Assembly (NCBI GenBank): GCA_946811185.2
Contig: OX328113.1
Coordinates: forward strand, 6,076,001-6,140,000
Source of the DNA: Hippopus hippopus
Lineage: Eukaryota > Mollusca > Bivalvia > Cardiida > Cardiidae
Direction: 5' to 3'
DNA: 64,000 bases
The translations under genes and the position numbers were made by a program. Position 1 is the first letter of the stretch. Each line of letters begins with the position of its first letter. The notes below the pieces were generated by a model. It was not told the origin of the DNA. It was given only the letters and a program-made list of their open reading frames with translations, and ran no database searches. This document shows, one piece after another, positions 55,281-63,787 of the stretch.

Positions 55281-55341
55281 ACTCTTTACCACATGGGAAA
55301 CTTCAGACTTGTCCATATTGAAAGCAGTTGCAGACAACTCT

Positions 55342-55570
55342 TTAACTCCTTACCAAACGACACAGTTTTAGACTGGTCCAAATTGAAAGCACTTGCAGAC
55401 AACAAAATAAACTTAACTCAAAAATTGAAATTTGTTTCCAGCAGGGTAGAAAACATTGTGGGAAAAGGAGAAAATGCTGGTTACCAGCATTTTCTCCTTT
55501 TCCAACAATGTTTTCAGAAGGCTTCTATCTCAGGGTCGTAAAAACCAGGGATTGTTTGGTAAAGGGTTAA
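55342..55570 (-). mobile_element. TTAA-hairpin MITE, full length reference copy
   Basis: 229 bp, TTAA at both ends, hairpin almost perfect. The stub at 55,285-55,341 before it is another CTC-type end fragment. Confidence 0.9.
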
Positions 55571-55900
55571 ATGTAGCTCAAATGATGGATTGCGGCATTG
55601 ATAGAGAGGAAGACATTGTGTGAAAATGCTGGTCATAAACATTTTCTCTTTTTCCAAAAATGTTTTCAAAAGGCAACTTGCTCAGGGTTTTTAAAACTTG
55701 GGATTGTGTGGTAACTGGGTTAAGACTTGTCTAATTTGAAAGCATTTGCAGAGGACATTCTAAATGATACTCAAATATAAATTTTGCATCTGAAAGAGTA
55801 CAAAACTTTTTGGGAAAAGAAAAAAATGCTTTCACCAGCATTTTCTTCTTTTTCCAGAAATGTTTACAAAAAAATTCTGTCTTAGGGTTGTTAACAGTCT
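55567..55900 (-). mobile_element. Two truncated TTAA-hairpin MITEs
   Basis: A copy at 55,567-55,723 begins inside the body (TTAAATGTAGCTCAAATGATG) and one at about 55,729-55,900 lacks its left terminus; both keep hairpin remnants. Confidence 0.6.
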
Positions 55901-55989
55901 TGTTCATTTTGTAAACGATTATTGGAGGTTTTGAAGCAGTTATCTGTCTGAAGGTAAAACTTACATGTTATGCTTTTCTATCATTACAG

Positions 55990-56258
55990 AACATGTTCTC
56001 GTAGCAAGCCAATCGTTTAAAGGAAAACGTGGGCAGAAACATGCAAAAAACCAAGAGAATTTCGAAATGGGGAACTACAGGTTCCCTTGTACGGTGTGTG
56101 GTAAACTGTTTCAGTGGACCTCACACCTCGTGAGACATATGCGTGCTCACACGGGAGAAAAACCGTATGTGTGTGAAATTTGTTCAAGAGGGTTTGCCTC
56201 GAAGAGTACACTGAAGTTTCACATGTATGTCCATTTGCAAGACAGAGAAAAAAAATAA
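55990..56258 (+). CDS. Terminal C2H2 zinc-finger exon 5
   Basis: The acceptor TTTTCTATCATTACAG is followed by AA completing a codon and 88 codons to TAA. Fingers CTVCGKLFQWTSHLVRH and CEICSRGFASKSTLKFH are joined by TGEKPYV. It shares with exon 4 the first codons (EH), the WTSHL helix and the whole two-finger layout. A short basic tail DREKK precedes the stop. Distance between stops of exons 4 and 5 is 1.1 kb, filled by MITEs. The recognition helices of the second fingers (VKSSLKS and SKSTLKF) are close, so the two may bind related sites (inference). Confidence 0.88.
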
Positions 56259-56279
56259 TGGCCATGATTAATTAACATT

Positions 56280-56507
56280 TTAATGATTTACAGCACAATC
56301 CCGAGTTTTAATGACCCTGAAGAAAAGGCTTTTGAAAACATCGTTGGAAAAGGAGAAAATGCTGGTAACCAGCATTTTCTCCATTTCCCACGATTTTTTC
56401 TACCCTTCCCGAAATAAATTTCAATTTTTCAGTCACATTTATTTTGTCGTCTGCAAATACTTTCAATTTGGACAACTTTAAATTTTTGTTGTTTGGTGTA
56501 GAGTTAA
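56280..56507 (+). mobile_element. TTAA-hairpin MITE, full length
   Basis: Hairpin intact with GGTAACC apex; right end TTTGGTGTAGAGTTAA. It lies just after the stop of exon 5. Confidence 0.8.
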
Positions 56508-56800
56508 AGCTGTACAACACAATTTCAAGATTTAACGACCTTGAAAGAGAACTTGAGAAAACAATGTGGGGAAAAAAAAGGCTTATGACCAGTAGTTTTT
56601 CCCTTCCCCACAATGTTTTTTGTCCTATGGAAGAAAAATCTAATCTTTTTATCTTTTCACCATTGTACAGCCTCAAGTTTTAACAACCAAGAGAAGAAAG
56701 ACTAAATTATTATGGGAAAGGAGAAAACAGTGTTAACCTGTATTTTCTGATTTTCCCATGTTTTCTGTCCTTTCCTAGTTTTCTATTCTTTCCAAGAAAA
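56504..56800 (+). mobile_element. Two degenerate TTAA-hairpin MITEs
   Basis: Left bodies (AAGATTTAACGACCTTGAAA; CAAGTTTTAACAACCAAGAG) are readable, hairpins and right ends are largely lost. Confidence 0.55.
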
Positions 56801-56810
56801 GTTCAATATA

Positions 56811-57188
56811 TTAATCCTTTACCACACAGTCCCAAGTTTTAACAATCAATTTGGAAAACACTGCTTGAAAACATTGCGGGAAAAGGGGAAAATGCTGGTA
56901 AGCAGCATTTTGTCCTATATCCCACAACATTTACTACCCTTCTAGACAAATTCAGCCCTTTAACTCTATACCACACCATCCCGAGTTTTAACGACCTTGA
57001 AGAAAAAGCCTTTTGAAAACATTGTGGAAAAAGGAGAAAATGCTGGTAACCAGCATTTTCTCCTTTTCCCACAATGTTTTCTACCGTTCCCAAAACAAAT
57101 TTCATTTTTTGAGCCACATTTATTTTGTCGTCTGCAATTGCTTTGAATTTGGACAAGTCTAAAATTTTGTCGTGTGGTAAAGAGTTAA
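56811..57188 (+). mobile_element. Truncated plus full-length TTAA-hairpin MITE
   Basis: A copy at 56,811-56,960 lacks its right third. The full-length copy at 56,959-57,188 has TTAA at both ends and a clean hairpin. Confidence 0.8.
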
Positions 57189-57342
57189 GCCACAGCTGAC
57201 TTGTCAGTTCAAATGCTCTAAATTTGGACCAGTCTCAAATTTTGTTTTGTGGTAAAGGATTAAGCCATACTTAATGTATATTGTGCAAATGCTGTCAATT
57301 GTGGACTACTTCAAAATTTTGGTGTATGGGAAACAGTTACGG
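57185..57342 (+). repeat. Two tandem MITE end fragments
   Basis: 57,185-57,264 and 57,261-57,342 each contain only the CTC-type end (CTAAATTTGGACCAGTCTC...GTGGTAAAGGATTAA), bounded by TTAA-like sites, without hairpin. Confidence 0.65.
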
Positions 57343-57700
57343 TAAATTGAAAATGCATTGTTTGTTTGTCAATATGTGCCTGCATGTATTACTGTCACTC
57401 GATAAAAGTTTCATTATCAGTTTATATTATTGTTTGTGTTTGGGATAATAAGTTTAAAAGCACTTACCGTGACGAAATAATTTAAAAACCCAACACAATA
57501 ATATTTATATTATCTCATCACAGTTCTAGGTTTTAAACCTGTATTCCCAAAAACAAACTATAATATAAAGTGGTAATGAAAGGTTTATTGAGTTAGATTT
57601 ATAGCTTGTGTAATGTCAATGAAACACGTCAAAGTCTTGAACAACAAGATTTTCTTGTCACAATAAAAGTTTTTCTCTTCCATCAATGTGAGGCTTTTTC
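57343..57700. other. No gene; long inverted AT-rich segments
   Basis: TATTATTGTTTGTGTTTGGG near 57,425 mirrors CCCAAAAACAAACTATAATA near 57,545, and AATTTAAAAACCCAACAC with GGGTTTTAAACC-like words lies between. A decayed inverted-repeat element is likely. Confidence 0.4.
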
Positions 57701-57709
57701 ATGTATTAC

Positions 57710-57884
57710 TTCATTCTAGAACAGTCTTACTCTTATTCCTAAGAATAAATTTTAAAGTAACTCTATTTCTGATTAGCTAAACCAAATGGTTTAGCCAATC
57801 AGAAATGGTGTTACTTTCTAAATTTAGAAGTAGACTTGGAATGAAATTAAGAATGGTTGGTGAAGATGGACCTTGGTATTATAT
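57710..57884. mobile_element. Second palindromic MITE family
   Basis: Core CTGATTAGCTAAACCAAATG with GTTTAGCCAATCAG; right end GAATGGTTGGTGAAGATGGA followed by CCTTGG. Confidence 0.65.
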
Positions 57885-57886
57885 GT

Positions 57887-58147
57887 GAGCCATGCTCTGA
57901 CAAAAGGGGGCTAAATGCACCTCCGTCATCCATTGTACCAAGCAATTCATCACATACTTATGGATCCATAATATCCACTTTTATCCACAACCAACTTAAT
58001 CATGAGATAGACTGGTCCTTGGACACACAGAAAATTGACCACTAGCGAAAAGTTTCGGCCGAGGTCAGCCTGCGCGGACTGCACAGGCTGACCTGGGTCG
58101 ATACTTTTCGCAGATGCATTAAGCCCCCGTTTCACAGAGCATGGCTC
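57887..58147. mobile_element. GAGCCATG palindromic element, complete
   Basis: GAGCCATGCTCTGACAAAAG on the left and CACAGAGCATGGCTC on the right are inverted. An internal hairpin AGGTCAGCCTGCGC...GCACAGGCTGACCT lies at 58,052-58,092. Confidence 0.8.
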
Positions 58148-58410
58148 GTATATTTCCCAAAAAGTTGATTTGTCTTTTTAGGACTCCTGACTGTGACCTG
58201 AGCACAAGGTGCTCAAGGTGGGCTTTTGTGATTTTGCTGTGTCGGTCGTCTGGGCATCAACAATTACCTTGTGTGCACTCTAGAGGCCTATTTTCAGCCC
58301 AATACTCACAAAACTTGGTCTGAATGTTTTTGATGATGAATTCAGTACAAATTAAAAATTGGGTCATGTCAGGTCAAAGAGTAGATCATTGGGACAAATA
58401 TTAGAATATA

Positions 58411-59746
58411 CGAGGGTTGTTCGATATGTAATGTGTATTGTACGACATCTCAAAAGCATTCAACTCAAATAGTGAAATGAACATTACATCCCTTCAAAGT
58501 ATTCTCCGCGGTTTGAAATACATAATTTCAATCTCTGAATCCATTTCTGAAATGCGTCACGGTACACTGATTTAGGTAGACCTCTGAGGCACTGACTGAT
58601 GGCTGAGCCAAGGGCTTGTCGGGACTTGTAACGACGACCAGATAAGAACTTTTTAAGTTTTGGAAAAAGAAAAAAGTAGCATGGGGCTAGATCTGGAGAG
58701 TATGGTGGGTGTGGCAAGACGGTAACCTCCGACTTCAAAAATTGCTTCACAAGCTCAGATGTACGTGATGGAGCATTATCATGAAGTAGACGAACATGCC
58801 TAAATCCTGACACAGGGCGTCGTTTAAGATAATATTTCTTGACCTTTTTTAGTACAACATCTCGGTAATACCGACCTGTAACACTTTTGCCCTTCGGCAC
58901 TGAAATTTGTACGGCTATACCATCACATGAGAAGAATATGCAATAAAGAACCTTCTTTGTGCTTGTGCTTCTTTTGGCAACTACAGGCCTTCTACCCTGT
59001 TTAGTTAGCCATATTTTGTTTCCAATTTTTCTTACTGGTTCGAAATAGTGAACCCATGTTTTGTCACCAGTAACAATGTTTGCAAATTGTCTTTGATTGA
59101 ATTTGGGAAACATTTTGAGCAATTGCTTAGCGGTTTGTACTCGTACCCGTTTTTGGTCATCTGTCAATACATGAGGTATCCATCTGGCAGAAATCTTTCG
59201 TACTTTCAAAATACGCTTCAAAATGAAATGCACCCGCGATAGCGATATGCCAACAGCGTTGGCAATATCATGAATCATGTATCTGCCATCACTTTCAATT
59301 ATTTCCCTGACTTTTGAGATATTTGCCTTGCCTGTTAAAGTCACAGGTCGGCCAGATTTTGCTGCATCTTTGACGGACTCTGTGCCAGTCAGAAATTTCT
59401 TTCTCCAACTACGAACTGTCTCATAAGATACCTTATCAGACCCATAAACTTCCCCCAATTCAGTAAAAATCTGCATTACCGAATGACCGAGTTTTGTGCG
59501 AACTTTTATATAAGCTCTAATTTCTTCAATATTCTTAATCTGTTTCCCAACCATTTTTACAACAGTGGTCAACAACTAGCTCTATTGAAATGACTATAAG
59601 TTTAAAACTATGTGGAGCTGAAGGCTCGTGTTTATACCGTTGGAAAGGTATTGAATAGAGCTATTCAAGCGTATCATCATCCATGAAATCGTGCAAAGCG
59701 TTACTGCGCTGTGGTACAATACACATTACATATCGAACAGCCCTCG
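58411..59746 (-). mobile_element. Mariner-type element with intact ends
   Basis: 1336 bp between TA dinucleotides. The 33-bp terminal inverted repeats (58,411-58,443 and 59,714-59,746) start CGAGGG.TGTTCGATATG and differ at one base. A single uninterrupted transposase frame fills the element. Confidence 0.95.
58484..59575 (-). CDS. Mariner-family transposase with altered catalytic residue
   Basis: A 363-residue frame without stops. The N-terminal third carries paired helix-turn-helix motifs (around 34-62, and 84-120 with IHDIANAVGISLSRVHFIL), which bind the inverted repeats. The DDE domain shows VTGDKTWVHYFEP (Asp171) and LLHDNAPSRTS (Asp266). The third acidic residue of the mariner triad should be in SPDLAPCDFFLF, but here it reads SPDLAPCYFFLF: Tyr300, codon TAC at 58,676-58,678 on the complementary strand, one base from GAC. 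Loss of this residue should abolish cleavage, while DNA binding could remain. The true start may be Met8 (MVGKQ). The well-kept frame and nearly identical ends suggest recent arrival, with the change inherited or acquired late. Confidence 0.93.
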   Translation of the reverse strand: MLTTVVKMVGKQIKNIEEIRAYIKVRTKLGHSVMQIFTELGEVYGSDKVSYETVRSWRKKFLTGTESVKDAAKSGRPVTLTGKANISKVREIIESDGRYMIHDIANAVGISLSRVHFILKRILKVRKISARWIPHVLTDDQKRVRVQTAKQLLKMFPKFNQRQFANIVTGDKTWVHYFEPVRKIGNKIWLTKQGRRPVVAKRSTSTKKVLYCIFFSCDGIAVQISVPKGKSVTGRYYRDVVLKKVKKYYLKRRPVSGFRHVRLLHDNAPSRTSELVKQFLKSEVTVLPHPPYSPDLAPCYFFLFPKLKKFLSGRRYKSRQALGSAISQCLRGLPKSVYRDAFQKWIQRLKLCISNRGEYFEGM

Positions 59747-59854
59747 TAAGAGGCCACTTTTTTCTGCCAGATACTAATTAGAATTGGTCAAAATGTTTGT
59801 CTTGATATATCAGACATGTTCAACTTGGGTCATATGGTCTTGTCCAAAATCAAA

Positions 59855-60128
59855 GTCAGGGGGTCGTGGGTTCGATCCCTGGCTCGGCCAATTTCTTTCT
59901 GAGGATTGATGATAGTCATTGAGACAGGATTCATTCCTCTCCCACCGCTGACCATTGCTTCGACGATAGTTATGTGGGAAAGCAGCCAGTGGCTTGGAAA
60001 GAATATTGTGCGGAGTACTGGTAAAAGAGACTCTAGGAAAGCATGGATAGGTGCACTGGCTGCCGCGATGTAACTGAAATAATGTTGAAAATGGCATTAA
60101 ATACCATACAACCAACCAACAACCAACC
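59855..60128 (+). mobile_element. tRNA-derived SINE (type 2), 5'-truncated
   Basis: It starts at the box-B region (GTGGGTTCGATCCCTGG) and keeps the full body and an (AACC)n tail. The A-box part is missing, typical of incomplete reverse transcription. Confidence 0.8.
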
Positions 60129-60129
60129 A

Positions 60130-60310
60130 AAATCAAAGCATTTGCAGGCAACAAACTGAATGTTGCACAAATAACAGAGGTTAGAAAGGTTAGAAAACAG
60201 TGTAGGAAAAGGAGAAGATGCTAGTTACCAACATTTTCTCTTCTTCCCATAAAACTTATACAATCCATTTTCTTAGGGTCGTTAAAACTCGGGATGGTGT
60301 GGGAAAGACG
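60130..60310 (-). mobile_element. TTAA-hairpin MITE before exon 6
   Basis: Body AAAATCAAAGCATTTGCAGG, hairpin GATGCTAGTTACCAACATT, right end decayed to GTGGGAAAG. It lies in the intron immediately upstream of exon 6. Confidence 0.65.
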
Positions 60311-60371
60311 ACAGTAAAGTGGACAAAACAGCTTGATGATACAAGAAAATTCTTATACATGTACCTTTCAG

Positions 60372-60712
60372 ATACAATCCAACAGTGGAATGAATCAAGC
60401 AACGTGAAAAGGTGCCCTTACTGCAGCAAGGTCTTCAGCCACAAATCTGCATTGGATAAGCATTTACGAGTACACACAGGGGAAAAACCTTTTTCATGTA
60501 ACTTTTGTGGTCAACGATTTACACAGAAAGGGCATTTGGATGAGCATTTACGTGTACATACTGGGGAAAAGCCTTTTGCATGTACTTATTGTGGCAGACG
60601 TTTTACACAGAGAGGGCATCTGAAATCGCACACACTAAATATACATATAAACAGGGAAAGAATGATGAAATCGTTCGTTGACAAAATAACAAAGAGAAAA
60701 AACCTGCAGTGA
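60372..60712 (+). CDS. Terminal C2H2 zinc-finger exon 6 (three fingers)
   Basis: The acceptor CATGTACCTTTCAG is followed by AT completing a codon and 112 codons to TGA. Three fingers are visible: [34 protein letters not shown] and [17 protein letters not shown], with two TGEKPF linkers, followed by a basic tail [17 protein letters not shown]. Fingers 2 and 3 look like an internal duplication of the FTQKGH type seen in exons 7 and 8, which have two fingers. Upstream codons in the same open frame come from a MITE and are intronic. NVKRCPYC is shared with exon 8, tying exons 6 to 8 into one subfamily. Confidence 0.9.
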
Positions 60713-60975
60713 TAATTATACGGAAGACTGACCACCTTTATAAGCATGCAACCTTTGTATAATGCAAAACGATAACTTTGCTATTTGTTTACCAATACTC
60801 ACTCATTGAAAATATAAATACGTCATAAGTTGTGAATATAGTTGTTGTTTTACATAGCCAGCAGTGTATCTGCTAACATGGTACAGTGGTCAGGCTATAG
60901 TAGTCGATGGAGTGATTTGAATTTGATTGATTGATCCAGGTAGATAGCAAAGTGTTTTCTCTTCCCCAGGGTTTT
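60713..60975. other. 3' region of exon 6, no further feature
   Basis: No canonical AATAAA was found; ATATAAATA near 60,812 is the closest motif. Confidence 0.3.
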
Positions 60976-61198
60976 TTAAACTCTTTACCAGACGACAAAA
61001 TTTTGGACATGTCAAAGCATTTGCAGACGGAAAATTAAAGGTGGCTCAAATGACAAATGTAGTCCTTGACAGGGTGGAAAACATTGTGAGAAAAGGAGAA
61101 AATGCTGGTTACCAGTATTTTCTCCTTTTCTCACCATGTTTTCAATTGCCTTTTTTTTCAGGGTCGTTAAAACTCGGGATTGTGTGGTAAAGAGTTAA
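60976..61198 (-). mobile_element. TTAA-hairpin MITE, full length
   Basis: TTAA at both ends, hairpin with one apex change (GGTTACCAGTATT), right TTAA shared with the next copy. Confidence 0.8.
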
Positions 61199-61420
61199 CC
61201 ACACAATCCCAAGTTTTAACAACCTTTTGGGAGAAAGCTTTTGAAAACATTGTTTGAAGAAGAGAGAAACATTGGTAACCATGATTTTCTCCTCGTCCAA
61301 TAATGTTTTCTATCTCTTCAGAGACAAAGCCCGTCATTTGAGTCATACTTACCGGTAATTTGTCGTCTGCAAATGCTTTGAATTTAGATGTGTCTAAAAT
61401 TTTGTCATTTGGCAAAGTTA
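61195..61420 (+). mobile_element. TTAA-hairpin MITE, left end shortened
   Basis: TTAACCACACAATCCC lacks the CCCTTTA bases, and the right end has decayed to TTTGGCAAAGTTATT. The body is complete. Confidence 0.7.
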
Positions 61421-61444
61421 TTCACAGGATATTGTGGTACGGGA

Positions 61445-61669
61445 TTAACTCTATACCAAACGACATAATTTTAGACTAGTCAAAATTGGAAGCATTTGCA
61501 GACAACAAAATTAATGTGACTCAAAAATTTAAAATTGGTTTGGGAAGGGTATAAAACATTGTGGGAAAAGGAGAAAATGCTGGTTACCAGGATTTTCTCC
61601 TTTTCCCACAATGTTTTCAGAAGGCTTCTTTCCCAGGGTTGTGAAAACCTAGGATTGGTAAAGGATTAA
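61445..61669 (-). mobile_element. TTAA-hairpin MITE, full length
   Basis: TTAA at both ends; hairpin with one arm mismatch (GGTTACCAGGATT). It lies in the intron just before exon 7. Confidence 0.8.
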
Positions 61670-61728
61670 AACAGGAAATGGTGTAAAAAAGAGTGACGAT
61701 AAAGGAGAAAATTTCTTGTCACTTTCAG

Positions 61729-61937
61729 ATTATCCACGTTTGAACGAATTTTGCAAAGTGAAAAGGTGCCTATATTGCAACAAGATCTTCTACAGCAAAT
61801 CTGGATTGGAAAAGCATTTACGAGTACACACCGGGGAAAAGCCATTTGCTTGTAACTTCTGTGGCCGACGCTTTACACAGAAAGGGCATATGAGATCACA
61901 CATGCTTACACATACAATTAAAATTGGAAAAAAATGA
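61729..61937 (+). CDS. Terminal C2H2 zinc-finger exon 7
   Basis: The acceptor TTCTTGTCACTTTCAG is followed by AT completing a codon and 68 codons to TGA. Two fingers, CLYCNKIFYSKSGLEKH and CNFCGRRFTQKGHMRSH, are joined by TGEKPFA and followed by a short IKIGKK tail. Exon 8 is nearly the same protein, with the same acceptor (CACTTTCAGATTATC) and a similar downstream flank (CTAGTGCAAGCTGG), so the two are a recent tandem duplication. The lead-in residues differ (YPRLNEFCKVK against YQIPGLKELSNVK). The second finger is identical between them, the first differs at a few positions. Confidence 0.9.
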
Positions 61938-62084
61938 TCAAATTATTTTGTGGAAAAAAAGGAGAAAAAAAAACCTAGTGCAAGCTGGTATAATAGCCAC
62001 CTCTATTATTATACGCTCGTCGAAGACGGGACGTATTATGGGTTCACCCATGGCGTACGGGCTGGCGTCTGGGCAGGCGGCATC

Positions 62085-63205
62085 CAGTTCTTTGTCCGGA
62101 GCATAACTTTGTCATCTCCAGTCCAAGGGCTTGAAACTTGGCATGTGTGTTTGTTGCAATAATACGGAGTGCAGTGCGAAAGAATCATAACTCTACCTGG
62201 TTCTGTCTTTGAGTTATTTCCCTTTGATCGTCATTTTTACAGCATTTTCTGCTTGTCCGGAGCATAACTTTGTCATCTCTAGTCCGATTGACTTGAAACT
62301 TGGCATTTGTGTTTGTTGCAATAATGCGGAGTGCAGTGCAAAAGAACCATAACTCTACCCGGTTTTGTCTTTGAGTTATTTCCCTTTGATCGTCATTTTT
62401 ACAGCATTTTCTGCTTGTCCGGAGCATAACTTTGTCATCTCCAGTCCGATTGACTTGAAACTTGGCATTTGTGTTTGTTGCAATAATACGGAGTGCAGTG
62501 CAAAAGAACCATAACTCTACCCGGTGCTGTCTGAGTTATTTCCCTTTGTCATTTTTACAACATTTTCTGCTTGTCTGGAGATAACTTTGTCATCTCCAGT
62601 CCAATTGACTTGAAACTTGGTATTGCGTTTCTTGCAATAATACGGAGTACAGTGCGAAAGAACCATAACTCTACCTCATGCTGTCTTTGAGTTATTTCCC
62701 TTTGATCGTCATTTTTACAGCATTTTCTGCTTGTCCGGAATATAACTTTCTCATCTCTAGTCTGAACATCTTCAAATTTGGTATGCATGATTGTTGAAAA
62801 TTTACGGAGTGCAGTGCACAAGAACCATAACTCTGCATAGCACGAATTTTGAGTTATTTCCCTTTGATCGTCATTTTTACAGCATTTAGTGCTTGTCCGG
62901 AATATAACTTTGTCATCTCAAGTCAGAGTGACTTCAAACTTGGTATGCATGTTTGTTGCAATATGACGGAGTACAATGTGCAAGAACAATAACTCTACCT
63001 AGTGCGGATTTTGAGTAATTCCACTTTGATCTTCATTTTTACAGTATTTCTTGCTTATCCGGAACGGAACTTTGTTACCTCAAGTCAAATTGACTTGAGA
63101 CTTGGTAAACATGTTTGTTGCATTACCTGCCCTTTACGATTATTATACCCCCTCGACAACTGACGGTGGGACGGGCGTATCTTGCGACAATTTACCACTC
63201 TTGTT
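62085..63205. repeat. CACCTGAGC-type repeat interior, seven 163-bp units
   Basis: TTGTCCGGAGCATAACTTTG-like segments recur near 62,093, 62,258, 62,420, 62,570, 62,734, 62,896 and 63,057. The units are the same as those at 21.85-22.6 kb, including the closing TTTGCAATTATTATAC.CC/GACGGGC segment. The opening AGCTCACC motif is absent. Minus-strand frames here are repeat translations. Confidence 0.8.
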
Positions 63206-63438
63206 TATCTTTTGAATTAACCTTGGATAAAATTATTTTCCCCGTGTGCTTTTCAGATATATTGGCAGCTGCATGTTATGCTCTTGTCCGTACCAATAAT
63301 TACTTTTTCCTCAAGTACTGTTGAAGAGCTTATTCTTCAGGGTTGTTTATACACAGGATAATTTGAATGACAAGGTTGATCACAAGAAATGAGCAGAAAA
63401 GGGTGAAGATTAAGAAGACAATTTCCTCTCACTTTCAG

Positions 63439-63653
63439 ATTATCAGATCCCAGGGTTGAAAGAATTAAGCAACGTGAAAAGGTGTCCCTATTGCAACAAG
63501 GCTTTCTACGACAAGTCAGGATTGGAAAAGCATTTAAGAGTACACACTGGGGAAAAGCCTTTTGCGTGCAACTTCTGTGGCAGACGCTTTACACAGAAAG
63601 GGCATATGAGATCACACATGATTACACATGCAATTAAATTTGGGAAAAAATGA
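63439..63653 (+). CDS. Terminal C2H2 zinc-finger exon 8
   Basis: The acceptor CTCTCACTTTCAG is followed by AT completing a codon and 70 codons to TGA. Two fingers, CPYCNKAFYDKSGLEKH and CNFCGRRFTQKGHMRSH, are followed by AIKFGKK. Paralogue of exon 7, 1.7 kb downstream, separated mainly by the large tandem repeat. It is the last exon of the series inside the window; the array may go on beyond the right edge. Confidence 0.9.
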
Positions 63654-63787
63654 TGGAATTATTTTGTGGGAAAAAAAAAAGGAGCAAAAAAAACTAGTGC
63701 AAGCTGGAACACTAGCCATGTCTGTTATTTTGCTTTCTGATTGACTCGAGACAAAATTATTTTCCACATGTGCAGTTCCAATATATT

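Larger units (their letters stand above)
58188..59850. repeat. CACCTGAGC-type repeat interrupted by mariner
   Basis: GACCTGAGCACAAGGTGCTC opens it and GTGTGCACTCTAGAGGCC continues as in the 145-bp units. After the mariner, AGAGGCCACTTTTTTCTGCC and GGTCAAAATGTTTGTCTTGA resume the same unit. Confidence 0.7.
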
